Below are positions 37,982 to 46,738 of a stretch of 50,838 nt of DNA, in pieces. The DNA is from Claveliimonas acetigenes. Lineage in GTDB: Bacteria > Bacillota > Clostridia > Lachnospirales > Lachnospiraceae. The position numbers were made by a program, and so were the translations under genes. The stretch is from NCBI RefSeq assembly GCF_025567385.1, contig NZ_JAOQJU010000023.1:1-50838 (forward strand). The letters run 5' to 3'. The notes under the pieces were generated by a model that was not told the origin of the DNA, ran no database searches, and worked only from the letters and a program-made list of their open reading frames with translations. The first letter of the stretch is position 1; every line of letters begins with the position of its first letter.

Positions 37982-40742
37982 GTGCGACACGTTTCTAACT
38001 GAAAAGGTTAGGCACTAAGTCGAAGGGCTTTATAGCTTGAAATCTTAGGAGAACTGACAATCCGATGGGTGGAATGAAAGGGAAACGCCTGGAAACGCCC
38101 ACACTGATACTCCGATTGGCTTTGAAGTGTGCAACTGCTTCATGGTCAAAAGCTCGGTGAAGTCGGCAGAGAGTGGCCGTAAGCGGAACAATCCGCACGA
38201 AACCTGCCCAGAGGTGGGCGGCGTCACCTATATGCCGGGTGTCAGATACTCATGGTGAGAATGTGCGACCGACCGCACTGACTACTTCCGAATGTACGGG
38301 TCTAAACGTTGTGAGTGTGTCGAAAGGCATACGGCCATTGATATGGCGTGTCCGTGGATTAGTAAGACTGGTTGTTATGAAACTCCACGTGCCGTTACAG
38401 GCGGCAAGGTTCTTTTAGAACTGGGCACAGGCTTAGAGGAAGCACCTAAAAGTATCAAATGATAGGATTGTCGGAACGTGGAAAGCTGGGAACGTATAAA
38501 ACAAGCCGTTGCAGGCCGTTGGGCGGGAAAGCCGGGTAAAACTGGTATAACCGCACTTAATCCCAGTGAGAGTAGGGGCATGGTACCGATGAAGCAGAAA
38601 TAATAAGTCTGTGGAGGGACGGCCCCAAGTCGGAAATGAATTAAGAATACTGAAAACACAACAAACACAGCTTCGAGTATGACAAAGAAAATCCAAACCG
38701 AAAGGAGCGGGTGCCTGTGTTGACTTCGGAGCAGCAAACACACAAACCGAAACAAAGTAAAATCCGCTATACGGAGTATTACGACCTGCAAAACACTTTT
38801 GACCGTCTGTATGCCGACAGTTTGAAAGGCAAGACCTTTCAGAACCTTGTTGGCCTAATGGCAAGTGAGGAAAACATCAAGCTGGCATATCGGACAATCA
38901 AAGGAAACAAAGGAAGTGGTACTCCTGGCGTGGATAAGAGGACGATTAAACATCTGGCTTCTATGGAGGAGGAGAAGTTCGTCCGACTTATCCAAAAACA
39001 ATTCAGTTGGTATAATCCCCGCCCGGTAAGGCGGGTAGAAATCCCAAAACCTAACGGAAAAACAAGACCGCTGGGTATTCCCACAATCGTTGACCGTATC
39101 GTACAGCAATGTATTCTGCAAGTGCTGGAACCGATATGCGAAGCAAAGTTTCACGAGCGTTCCAACGGTTTTCGTCCAAACCGCTCCACGGAACACGCTA
39201 TCGCACAGTGCTGTCGGCTCATGCAGATACAGCATTTACACTATGCGGTTGACCTGGATATACACGGTTTCTTTGACAACGTACATCATGGAAAGCTGAT
39301 AAGGCAGATGTGGGAACTGGGTATCCGGGATAAAAAGCTGCTGTGCATTATCAAGCAGATGTTGAGAGCGCCTATCGTTCTTCCCGATGGCAAGAGAATT
39401 TACCCGACAAAGGGAACGCCGCAGGGCGGCATACTATCACCGCTCTTGTCAAATATCGTGCTGAATGAACTGGACTGGTGGGTATCTTCCCAATGGGAAA
39501 ATATGCCCACCCATTACGAATACAAGACCCGGCAGAACGCACGTGGTACGGACATCAAAAGCCATACCTACCGGGCTTTGCGCCGGAGTAATCTCAAGGA
39601 AATGTATCTCGTAAGATATGCCGATGACTTCAAAATCTTCTGCCGCAGTTACAAAGATGCAGTGAAAGCGTTTGAGGCAACAAAGCGGTGGCTGAAAGAC
39701 CGTTTAGGACTGGACATCAGCCCGGAAAAGTCAAAGGTAATCAACATGGAACAGCGGTACTCGGAATTTCTGGGATTCAAGATGAAAGTCTACCGTAAAG
39801 GGAAAAAGTACGTGGTCTGCTCACATATGAGCGATAAAGCGATTGCGCACGCAAAGGAGAAAATCTCAGCTGCGATTAAAGCGATACAGACCCCGGCTGA
39901 CAGCCAAAGTCAATACATCGCAATACAGCAGTACAACTCGGTAGTTGCCGGACTTCATAATTACTATCGTCTGGCGACCCGTGTAGGCGAGGACTTTCCT
40001 AACCTAGTGCAAGGGCTGAAAAAGCAAATGTCAAACAGACTGCGGGGCTTGACCCGAAAGGGAAAACTGGAACGCGGCTTCATAAAGGAGCGGTACGGAA
40101 AAAGTAAACAGCTAAGGTTTTTGAACGGACACCCGCTTATTCCGATGGGATATGTTCAGACACGGGACGCCCAGCACAAGAAGAAAACCATCAACCGGTA
40201 CACACCGGAAGGACGGGCAGAAATCCATAAAAATCTCGGTGTAAACACCGATACGATGATATGGCTCATGCGAACTCCTGTACTGGACAAAAGTATTGAA
40301 TTTGCAGACAACAGAATTTCGTTGTTTGCGGCTCAGTATGGGCGGTGTGCCATTACAGGCACAGAACTTATGCCCTATGACCTACGCTGTCACCACAAAG
40401 TTCCGCTGGAAAATGGCGGGACAGATAAGTACAGCAACCTTGTTCTCGTAACCGAAGCTGTTCACCTGCTTATCCATGCCACCTTAGAAGAAACGATACA
40501 GAAGTACCTAAAACAACTCCAACTGAACAAAAAGCAACTGGAAAAACTCAATAAACTGCGGAAACTGGCGGGAACGCCAGCTATCGCTTAAGCATTCTTT
40601 AATGCTGTAACGAAGTGTGTAAGTTGTGTTCAAAACCGTTGAAATTCATTTCCGATGGAGCGCCGTGTGCGGTGAAAGCCGCACGCACGGTGCGGAGCGG
40701 GGGAAAATCCGGCGATAACTTCAAAGGATTACCTATCGCTAT
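37982..40742 (+). mobile_element. Group II intron 1 in Maff2
   Basis: A complete 2761-base group II intron. The 5' end is GTGCGACACG. Domain V is near 40,658-40,694 (GCGGTGAAAGCCGC at its tip), and the 3' end is CTATCGCTAT. EBS1 GGTTGT at 38,370-38,375 is exactly complementary to IBS1 ACAACC, the last six bases of exon 1 (37,976-37,981), which fixes the boundary. Removal joins the Maff2 frame without gain or loss. It encodes a reverse transcriptase with HNH endonuclease in domain IV. Confidence 0.93.
38717..40591 (+). CDS. ltrA: Group II intron-encoded reverse transcriptase/maturase (LtrA-like), intron 1
   Basis: About 624 residues. It helps the intron fold and splice and copies it into new DNA sites. 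RT blocks are IPKPNGKTRPLGIPTIVDRI, GFRPNRSTEHAI, DLDIHGFFDNVHH, GTPQGGILSPLLSNIVLNEL and the catalytic YADD in LVRYADDFKIF near residue 305. The maturase (X) domain follows, with VVAGLHNYYRLA. The C-terminal HNH endonuclease has GRCAITG, RCHHKVPLENGGTDKYSNLV and HLLIHATLEE. GTG 38,717 gives a better distance to AAAGGAG than GTG 38,711. No stops or frameshifts: the intron looks mobile-competent. Confidence 0.92.
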   Translation: MLTSEQQTHKPKQSKIRYTEYYDLQNTFDRLYADSLKGKTFQNLVGLMASEENIKLAYRTIKGNKGSGTPGVDKRTIKHLASMEEEKFVRLIQKQFSWYNPRPVRRVEIPKPNGKTRPLGIPTIVDRIVQQCILQVLEPICEAKFHERSNGFRPNRSTEHAIAQCCRLMQIQHLHYAVDLDIHGFFDNVHHGKLIRQMWELGIRDKKLLCIIKQMLRAPIVLPDGKRIYPTKGTPQGGILSPLLSNIVLNELDWWVSSQWENMPTHYEYKTRQNARGTDIKSHTYRALRRSNLKEMYLVRYADDFKIFCRSYKDAVKAFEATKRWLKDRLGLDISPEKSKVINMEQRYSEFLGFKMKVYRKGKKYVVCSHMSDKAIAHAKEKISAAIKAIQTPADSQSQYIAIQQYNSVVAGLHNYYRLATRVGEDFPNLVQGLKKQMSNRLRGLTRKGKLERGFIKERYGKSKQLRFLNGHPLIPMGYVQTRDAQHKKKTINRYTPEGRAEIHKNLGVNTDTMIWLMRTPVLDKSIEFADNRISLFAAQYGRCAITGTELMPYDLRCHHKVPLENGGTDKYSNLVLVTEAVHLLIHATLEETIQKYLKQLQLNKKQLEKLNKLRKLAGTPAIA

Positions 40743-40843
40743 CTGGTGCCAAATCCCAGGGCATGAAACAGCTTATGGCTGGCGGCGGCATTGCGCTGGT
40801 GGGTGCCACACTGATCCCGCTGCTCTCCGGCCTGTTCGGTTAA
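40743..40843 (+). CDS. Maff2 family membrane protein, exon 2
   Basis: The remaining codons after splicing, reading PGAKSQGMKQLMAGGGIALV and GATLIPLLSGLFG to TAA at 40,841-40,843. It contains the second membrane helix. It has no start of its own. The stop lies six bases before the trbL start. Confidence 0.88.
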
Positions 40844-40849
40844 TAGCCG

Positions 40850-41438
40850 ATGGGCAGTCTGTTTGAACGGATAACAGACTGGATTAAAGAGGGCTTAATT
40901 GAAGCGATCACAGGACAATACACCGGTATCTTTGAGTCCGTCAACAGCCAGGTCTCGGATGTGGCCTCACAGGTAGGACAGACGCCGCAGGGCTGGAATG
41001 GCGGCGTGTTCAGCATGATCCAGAATCTTTCTGAAACCGTCGTCATTCCCATTGCGGGAATTATCCTGACTTTTGTCCTTGTCTATGAACTGATCCAGAT
41101 GATCCTGGAAAAGAACAACATGCACGATTTTGATACGTTCAACATCTTCAAGTGGATTTTCAAAACCTTTGTTGCCACATACCTGCTCACCAACTGCTTT
41201 ACTATCGTCATGGCGGTGTTTGACGTCGCCCAGAATGTGGTGAGCCAGAGCGCCGGCGTGATAAACGGGAACATGGACGTCACCGCTGCGCTGGCCGACC
41301 TGGAAACGCAGCTTGAAGCAATGGGGATGTGGGAGCTGATCGGCCTGTGGCTGGAGACCAACATTATCAACCTGTGCATGTGGGTGTTGTCCATCGTGAT
41401 CTTTGTCATTGTGTATGGCCGTATGATTGAAATATATC
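40850..41438 (+). CDS. TrbL/VirB6-like conjugation membrane protein, exon 1
   Basis: Codons 1-196 and one base of a polytopic T4SS inner-membrane component. After an N-terminal amphipathic stretch (MGSLFERITDWIKEGLIEAI), membrane segments lie at about residues 64-85, 103-124 and 173-195 (NLSETVVIPIAGIILTFVLV, WIFKTFVATYLLTNCFTIVM, INLCMWVLSIVIFVIVYGRM). The ATG is six bases past the Maff2 stop, without its own strong ribosome site, so coupling is likely and depends on Maff2 splicing. Intron 2 interrupts the codon after IEIY. Exons 40,850-41,438 and 44,027-44,301 join to 287 residues, reading IEIYLTVSLAPIPFSTM. Confidence 0.88.
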
Positions 41439-44026
41439 GCGCGTCCAGAAACGCCGCTTTTCATCCAAAGGCGGTGTGCGGGCATTTTGGGACCCCGGCT
41501 TTAGCAAGCCGGTAAAGAAAAGTATCAAAGACGTGAAAAGCGTCACTTTAGCGTCATCCGATTTACTCCGGAGGGAAACCACAAGGGGGACAATAGCGTA
41601 TCGGAAAAATCGCAAGTTGGGGAAACCATCTACCCACGACTGAGCGGCAAGACGCAACATTGTGAATGAGGAGCAAGGCTAAACTGCTTTAAGGGCAGTC
41701 CGAGGCGGGATACTCGACCCGGCGGCGCAGGATGGTTGTATTCGCCGTATGTCATAGCGGAATGTGACAGGTAAACACAGACCGCACGATACTTATGACA
41801 GCCAGCCGCAGTAAGCGGAAAAGGACGAAAACCCACTACCGACATCACAATACGCTTTTCCCAAAGTGTCTAACTGGAGATTGCCTAAACCGGAATGCCG
41901 GAACTATCCGGCTATGCGTAATGCCGCAAGGCGATAAATTTCAAGGGGTAAAAACCCAAGAAAGATGACGCTGAATATCCGGCATGGCAACGGAGCCTCC
42001 GTAGTAGTCTGAGGGCGGGAAAGCCGTCTACATGGCGAAGGGAGGCAGGATGTCAACCAATTCATAAAAAGGAAAGGTGCGTGAGGCATTATGAGAAGTC
42101 CTGAAAATGTGTTGGAAAGCCTAAAATCCAAGGCGTGTAACAAGAGTTACAAGTACGAGCGGTTATACCGCAACCTGTACAATCCACAATTCTATCTGCT
42201 GGCATATCAGCGGATACAGGCGAAACCAGGCAACATGACAGCCGGAACAGACGGCAAAACCATTGACGGAATGGGAATGGCAAGGATAAACGCCCTCATT
42301 GAAAAGATGCGGGATTTTAGTTATCAGCCTAACCCGGCAAGGAGAACGTATATCCCGAAATCCAATGGGAAAATGCGTCCTCTGGGGATACCGTCATTCG
42401 ACGATAAACTGATACAGGAGGTGGTGCGGCTCATCTTAGAGAGTATTTATGAGCCAACCTTTAGCGACTATTCCCACGGTTTCCGTATAAACAGAAGCTG
42501 TCATACGGCACTCAAATATGTGCAGAAATATTTTACGGGGACAAAGTGGTTCGTTGAGGGAGATATAAAGGGCTGTTTTGACAACGTAGACCATCATGTG
42601 TTGATTGCTATTTTGCGAAAGCGGATTGCAGACGAACATTTCATCGGTCTGCTCTGGAAGTTCTTGAAAGCCGGATATATGGAGGATTGGAATTATCACA
42701 ATACTTATTCCGGCACTCCACAAGGCTCCATCATCAGCCCTATCCTTGCAAACATCTACATGAACGAACTGGACAGTTATATGGCAGAGTATGCAGAGAA
42801 ATTCAACTGCGGAAACCGCCGTAAAATCAATCCTGCGTTCAAGAAGAAATTGGATGTCTGCCGAGGGAAAGAACAAAGGCTTAAAAGAAATATCTCTAAA
42901 ATGAGCATGGAAGAAAAAGAGGGCTTAATTGCAGAAATCCGGGAACTGCGGCGTAGTCTGAAATCTATACCGTATAGCGACCAGATGGACGATAGCTATA
43001 AACGGCTTTGCTATATCCGATACGCCGATGATTTCTTAATCGGAGTTATCGGCAGCAAAGAGGACGCAGAACAGATTAAACAAGATGTAGGCTGCTTTAT
43101 CCGGGACAAACTCCATCTGGAAATGTCCGAGGAAAAGACATTGATTACTCATGGACACGACGCTGCGAAGTTCTTGGGATATGAGGTCACAATCGCCAAA
43201 GGCGAACACAACAAAAAGACCAAAACCGGGGATACCAGACGGGTAAACAATGGAAAAGTCTTACTTTATGTTCCCCATGATAAGTGGGTAAAACGACTGT
43301 TCTCCTACGATGCCCTCAAGATTAAATACGACAAACAAAATGGAAACAAAGAGGTTTGGGAACCTGTCCGGCGCACTCGCCTGTTGCACTTGGACGATTT
43401 GGAAATCCTAAACCAATACAACGCAGAAATCCGTGGATTGTATAACTATTACCGACTTGCAAACAACGTGTCTGTACTCAATAACTTCTACTATGTAATG
43501 AGATACAGTATGCTCAAAACCTTTGCTGGAAAATATCGGACACGAATCAGCAGAATTATCCGCAAGTACCGTCAAGGAAAAGATTTTGTTGTGGAATATC
43601 CGAAGAAAAACGGCAAGGTCGGAAAGGTATTGTTTTACAATAATGGGTTCCGCCGGGACACTAAAGTAGAAAGCGGAAATCCTGATATAGTAGCAAGAAT
43701 TTTTGAGAATTATGGGCGTAATAGCCTTATAAAAAGACTGCAAGCAAACAGGTGTGAGTGGTGTGGCGTAGAGAATGTGCCGCTTGAAATACACCATATA
43801 CGAAAACTCAAAGATTTAAGTGGCAGAAAACAATGGGAAATCGCCATGATTGGGCGTAAGCGCAAGACAATGGCACTCTGCATTGACTGTCACGATAAGT
43901 TACACGCAGGAAAGTTAGACTGACATCTGGAGAGCCGGATACATCGAGAGGTGTAAGTCCGGTTCGGAGGGGAGTTCTCGGAAACCTGCCATAGCAATAT
44001 GGCAAGGCGCCGGGTTCTTACCCTAC
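41439..44026 (+). mobile_element. Group II intron 2 in trbL
   Basis: A complete 2588-base group II intron of a type different from introns 1 and 3. The 5' end is GCGCGTCCAGAAACG, like the LtrB start (GTGCGCCCAGA) but with C at position 2. Domain V lies at 43,932-43,965 (GAGCCGGATACATC, GAGA loop, GTCCGGTTC). The 3' end is CCCTAC. Joining C 41,438 to T 44,027 restores the CTT codon and the TrbL frame. GATAAATTTC at 41,933-41,942 pairs with nine of the last ten exon bases (GAAATATATC) and may be EBS1. Confidence 0.88.
42091..43923 (+). CDS. ltrA: Group II intron-encoded reverse transcriptase/maturase, intron 2
   Basis: A 610-residue LtrA-type protein beginning MRSPENVLESLKSKACNKSY. RT blocks are IPKSNGKMRPLGIPSFDDKL, FSDYSHGFRINRSCHTAL, GDIKGCFDNVDHHVL, SGTPQGSIISPILANIYMNE and catalytic YADD in CYIRYADDFLIGVIG. 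A long charged insert of about 60 residues separates RT blocks (KKKLDVCRGKEQRLKRNISK). The X domain has IRGLYNYYRLANNVSVLNNF. The C-terminal HNH part is NRCEWCGVENVPLEIHHIRK ... MALCIDCHDKLHAGK. It is clearly different from the proteins in introns 1 and 3, so it came from another intron lineage. It is intact. Confidence 0.92.
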   Translation: MRSPENVLESLKSKACNKSYKYERLYRNLYNPQFYLLAYQRIQAKPGNMTAGTDGKTIDGMGMARINALIEKMRDFSYQPNPARRTYIPKSNGKMRPLGIPSFDDKLIQEVVRLILESIYEPTFSDYSHGFRINRSCHTALKYVQKYFTGTKWFVEGDIKGCFDNVDHHVLIAILRKRIADEHFIGLLWKFLKAGYMEDWNYHNTYSGTPQGSIISPILANIYMNELDSYMAEYAEKFNCGNRRKINPAFKKKLDVCRGKEQRLKRNISKMSMEEKEGLIAEIRELRRSLKSIPYSDQMDDSYKRLCYIRYADDFLIGVIGSKEDAEQIKQDVGCFIRDKLHLEMSEEKTLITHGHDAAKFLGYEVTIAKGEHNKKTKTGDTRRVNNGKVLLYVPHDKWVKRLFSYDALKIKYDKQNGNKEVWEPVRRTRLLHLDDLEILNQYNAEIRGLYNYYRLANNVSVLNNFYYVMRYSMLKTFAGKYRTRISRIIRKYRQGKDFVVEYPKKNGKVGKVLFYNNGFRRDTKVESGNPDIVARIFENYGRNSLIKRLQANRCEWCGVENVPLEIHHIRKLKDLSGRKQWEIAMIGRKRKTMALCIDCHDKLHAGKLD

Positions 44027-44301
44027 TTACAGTCAGCCTGGCACCCATACCCTTTTCCACAATGGCAAACCGTGAATGGGGGCAGATGGGGACAAATTAC
44101 CTGCGCTCCCTGTTTGCTTTAGGTTTCCAGGGGTTTTTGATCCTGGTCTGCGTTGCAATTTATGCGGTGCTGGTCCAGTCAATCCCTTCTTCCGGCGACA
44201 TTCACGGCGCAATCTGGGGCACGGCAGGCTATACGGTCCTGCTGGCCTTTGCCCTGTTTAAGACAGGCTCGCTATCCAAAAGTATTTTTAACTCGCATTA
44301 G
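44027..44301 (+). CDS. TrbL/VirB6-like conjugation membrane protein, exon 2
   Basis: The last 91 codons after splicing, with SLAPIPFSTMANREWGQMGT, NYLRSLFALGFQGFLILVCV and the end GSLSKSIFNSH at TAG 44,299-44,301. It holds two to three further membrane segments. The N-terminal codons seen just before 44,027 belong to the intron. Confidence 0.88.
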
Positions 44302-44345
44302 CGTGTAACCAACCTATATTTTAACAAGAAGGAGGACTTTTCTAT

Positions 44346-44789
44346 ATGAGTAAGACAAACAACGAACCCATGCAGCCGGAGGCACAGACGGGTGAAAGCT
44401 TGAAGCTGGATGTAACTGTGCGCCCGATTGCCCCGATGGGGAACCTGCTGGCTTACGCCAATGTGACGATTGGGGACTGTTTCAAGATTGACGGCTTCCG
44501 CATCTGCTCCGGTGAAAACGGCCTGTATGTCAACATGCCTTCCACCCAGGATAAGCAGGGAAAATGGAGGGATGTCTGCTGGCCGGTGACGGCGGATTTC
44601 CGCAGGCAGCTTAACGACGCCCTGATCGAAGGGTACGGCCAGGCGATTGAAAATTTGCAGGCCACCCTTGAAGCGACAAAGGGAGCGGCGGAGAAACCTT
44701 CCTTGACCGGTGCCCTGAAGGATAATGCCGGCAAGGTCAAGACGCAGCCGGCAAAATCTGCTCCCGCCAAGAATGAGCAGGCCCGATAA
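44346..44789 (+). CDS. SpoVG-family protein
   Basis: A 147-residue protein. The SpoVG domain is clear in the first ~95 residues (LKLDVTVRPIAPMGNLLAYA, NVTIGDCFKIDGFRICSGEN, GLYVNMPSTQDKQGKWRDVC, WPVTADFRRQLNDALIEGYG). SpoVG proteins bind RNA or DNA and influence cell division and gene expression in Firmicutes; the element-borne copies are little studied. A lysine/alanine-rich tail follows. AGAAGGAGGAC precedes the ATG; its stop overlaps the start of the methylase gene by one base (TAATG). Confidence 0.88.
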   Translation: MSKTNNEPMQPEAQTGESLKLDVTVRPIAPMGNLLAYANVTIGDCFKIDGFRICSGENGLYVNMPSTQDKQGKWRDVCWPVTADFRRQLNDALIEGYGQAIENLQATLEATKGAAEKPSLTGALKDNAGKVKTQPAKSAPAKNEQAR

Positions 44790-45346
44790 TGCCGGAGGCT
44801 GGAAAATATGGCATCGTGTACGCAGACCCGCCCTGGCGTTACGATATGAAACGCGGCAATGGGGTGGCGGAAAACCATTACCCCACCATGAGCATAGAAG
44901 AAATATGCGCACTGCCGGTTACAGACCTTGCGGCCAGAGACAGTGCGCTTTTTCTATGGGCCACCTTCCCACAGCTCAATGAAGCCTTCCGGGTGATCGA
45001 AGCATGGGGATTCAAATATAAGACGCTGGCCTTCCTCTGGCTGAAACAGAACCGGAAAGCGGATTCCTGGTTTTATGGGATGGGATTCTGGACCCGCTCT
45101 AATGCGGAGGTATGCTTACTGGCGACCAGGGGGCACCCGAAACGCCAGTGCGCGGGAATCCATCAGTTTGTGATCTCCCATATCGAGCAGCACAGCAAAA
45201 AGCCGGACGAGGTACGGGATAAGATTGTGAAGCTCATGGGCGACCAGCCCAGGGTAGAGCTTTTTGCAAGACAGCAGACCCCCGGCTGGGATGTGTGGGG
45301 CAATGAAGTGGAATCCACGGTCACGATGCAGGAACGAAATCAGTAA
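44789..45346 (+). CDS. MT-A70-family adenine methyltransferase
   Basis: A 185-residue methylase that probably makes N6-methyladenine on DNA from S-adenosylmethionine. The catalytic DPPW is in GIVYADPPWRYDMKRGNGVA. Other family parts are NHYPTMSIEEICALPVTDLA, ALFLWATFPQLNEAFRVIEA, WGFKYKTLAFLWLKQNRKAD, the SAM-site region GMGFWTRSNAEVCLLATRG and PRVELFARQQTPGWDVWGNE. Copies between T4SS genes may protect the element from host restriction, by inference. The start overlaps the spoVG stop. Confidence 0.9.
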   Translation: MPEAGKYGIVYADPPWRYDMKRGNGVAENHYPTMSIEEICALPVTDLAARDSALFLWATFPQLNEAFRVIEAWGFKYKTLAFLWLKQNRKADSWFYGMGFWTRSNAEVCLLATRGHPKRQCAGIHQFVISHIEQHSKKPDEVRDKIVKLMGDQPRVELFARQQTPGWDVWGNEVESTVTMQERNQ

Positions 45347-45374
45347 GATACAGCATGAATGGAGGTGAATTTAC

Positions 45375-45809
45375 ATGCCCTATGTACCCGTACCCAAAGA
45401 CTTAACAAAAGTCAAGACCAAGCTGGCGTTTAACCTGACGAAGCGCCAGCTCATTTGTTTCAGCCTGGCCGCACTGGTGGGGCTGCCGGTATATTTCCTT
45501 ACCCGCGGCGCTATCGGCAACTCGGCGGCAGTGCTGTTGATGATCGGGCTTATGATGCCCTTTTTCTTTTTCGCCATGTATGAGCGGGACGGACAGCCGG
45601 CGGAGAAACTTCTGAAAAACAGGCTCCGCCATAAGCTCTGGCCGAAGAAACGGCCATACCGGACGGAAAACCTGTATAAATCCATGTCAAAGAAGGAGGT
45701 TACGAGGATTGCCAAAAACCAAACAGCAGGAGGCCCAGGAAAAACGTCTGCAAAGAAACATCAGGCAGGCAAAAAAGACCAGGGCCGACGCAAAGACAAG
45801 CGGAAATAA
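45375..45809 (+). CDS. PrgI-family T4SS membrane protein
   Basis: A 144-residue VirB3-like component. Its N-terminus (MPYVPVPKDLTKVKTKLAFN, LTKRQLICFSLAALVGLPVY) and the two membrane helices (about residues 29-47 and 53-70) are typical of PrgI; a basic tail follows (KKHQAGKKDQGRRKDKRK). ATGGAGGTG precedes the ATG. Its last 100 bases overlap the start of virB4, which is read in another frame. Confidence 0.9.
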   Translation: MPYVPVPKDLTKVKTKLAFNLTKRQLICFSLAALVGLPVYFLTRGAIGNSAAVLLMIGLMMPFFFFAMYERDGQPAEKLLKNRLRHKLWPKKRPYRTENLYKSMSKKEVTRIAKNQTAGGPGKTSAKKHQAGKKDQGRRKDKRK

Positions 45810-46738
45810 GACTGTCCGCACCAGGCCGCCTAAAAAGGGCGGCTTTTTTGCCGGGCTGAAAACGGACGCCCCGCAGACGGTCCAGCAGAGTATTCCCTAT
45901 AAGGAAATGTACCGGGATGGAATCTGCCGGCTGACGGATAAGCTCTACACCAAGACGGTGCAGTTTTTTGATATTAACTACCAGCTTGCACAGGCGGATG
46001 ACAAAGCGCAGATTTTTGAGGGCTACTGTGATTTCCTCAATTATTTTGACGCTTCGATCCATGTGCAGCTTACTTTCATCAACCAGCGGGCCAATATGCA
46101 GGATTTTGCCCGCAGTATCGACATTCCCATCCGCGGCGACGAATATGACGGAATCCGCAGAGAGTATGGGGATATGTTAAAGAGCCAGCTCCAAAAAGGC
46201 AACAACGGCCTTACAAAGCGGAAATATATCACCTTTGGGATTGAGGCTGACGACCTCCGCACTGCGAAGATGCGCCTGGAGCGGATCGAGGCTGATGTGC
46301 TGGCAAATTTCAAAGCCCTGGGAGCACAGGCAAAGCCGTTAGACGGGCTGGATCGCCTGGAGCTCCTTCACAGCCAGCTACACCCGGACGGGCAGGAAAA
46401 ATTTCATTTTACCTGGGTGGACCTGCCGAAAACCGGGCTCTCCACAAAGGATTATATTGCGCCCTCCGGCCTGTCGTTCTCGAATGACGGAAAGACCTTC
46501 CGGGTGGCCGACCATTCCGGGGCGGTGTCTTTTTTGCAGATTTTAGCGCCGGAACTGACGGACCGTCTGCTGGCGGAGCTTTTGGACCTGGACGACGCCG
46601 TGACGGTGAACCTGCATATCCAGTCCATTGACCAGACCCAGGCGATCAAGAACATCAAGCGCAAGATGTCCGATTTGCAGAAAATGACCATTGAGGAACA
46701 GAAGAAAGCGGTCCGTGCCGGGTATGACATGGACATCA
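45709..46738 (+). CDS. VirB4/TraE-type conjugation ATPase, exon 1
   Basis: Codons 1-343 and one base of the T4SS ATPase. A TTG at 45,709 (MPKTKQQEAQEKRLQRNIRQ), behind AAGGAGG, lies inside prgI. After a basic head come the VirB4 N-terminal domain features (YKEMYRDGICRLTDKLYTKT, VQFFDINYQLAQADDKAQIF, ADVLANFKALGAQAKPLDGL, DLPKTGLSTKDYIAPSGLSF). Intron 3 follows GYDMDI. Joined with 49,544-50,752 the frame reads DMDIIPTDLATYGEEAKNLL, the expected protein. Without splicing it would end five codons into the intron. VirB4 powers assembly of the channel. Confidence 0.9.

Noticed and set aside
40850..41515. TrbL as a truncated 221-residue protein
   Set aside because: The last 25 residues (RASRNAAFHPKAVCGHFGTP...) are intron sequence; splicing restores the normal family end.
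45700..46062. Antisense and shadow frames in the G+C-rich conjugation genes
   Set aside because: Long shadow frames are common in G+C-rich coding DNA; the plus-strand proteins have clear families.
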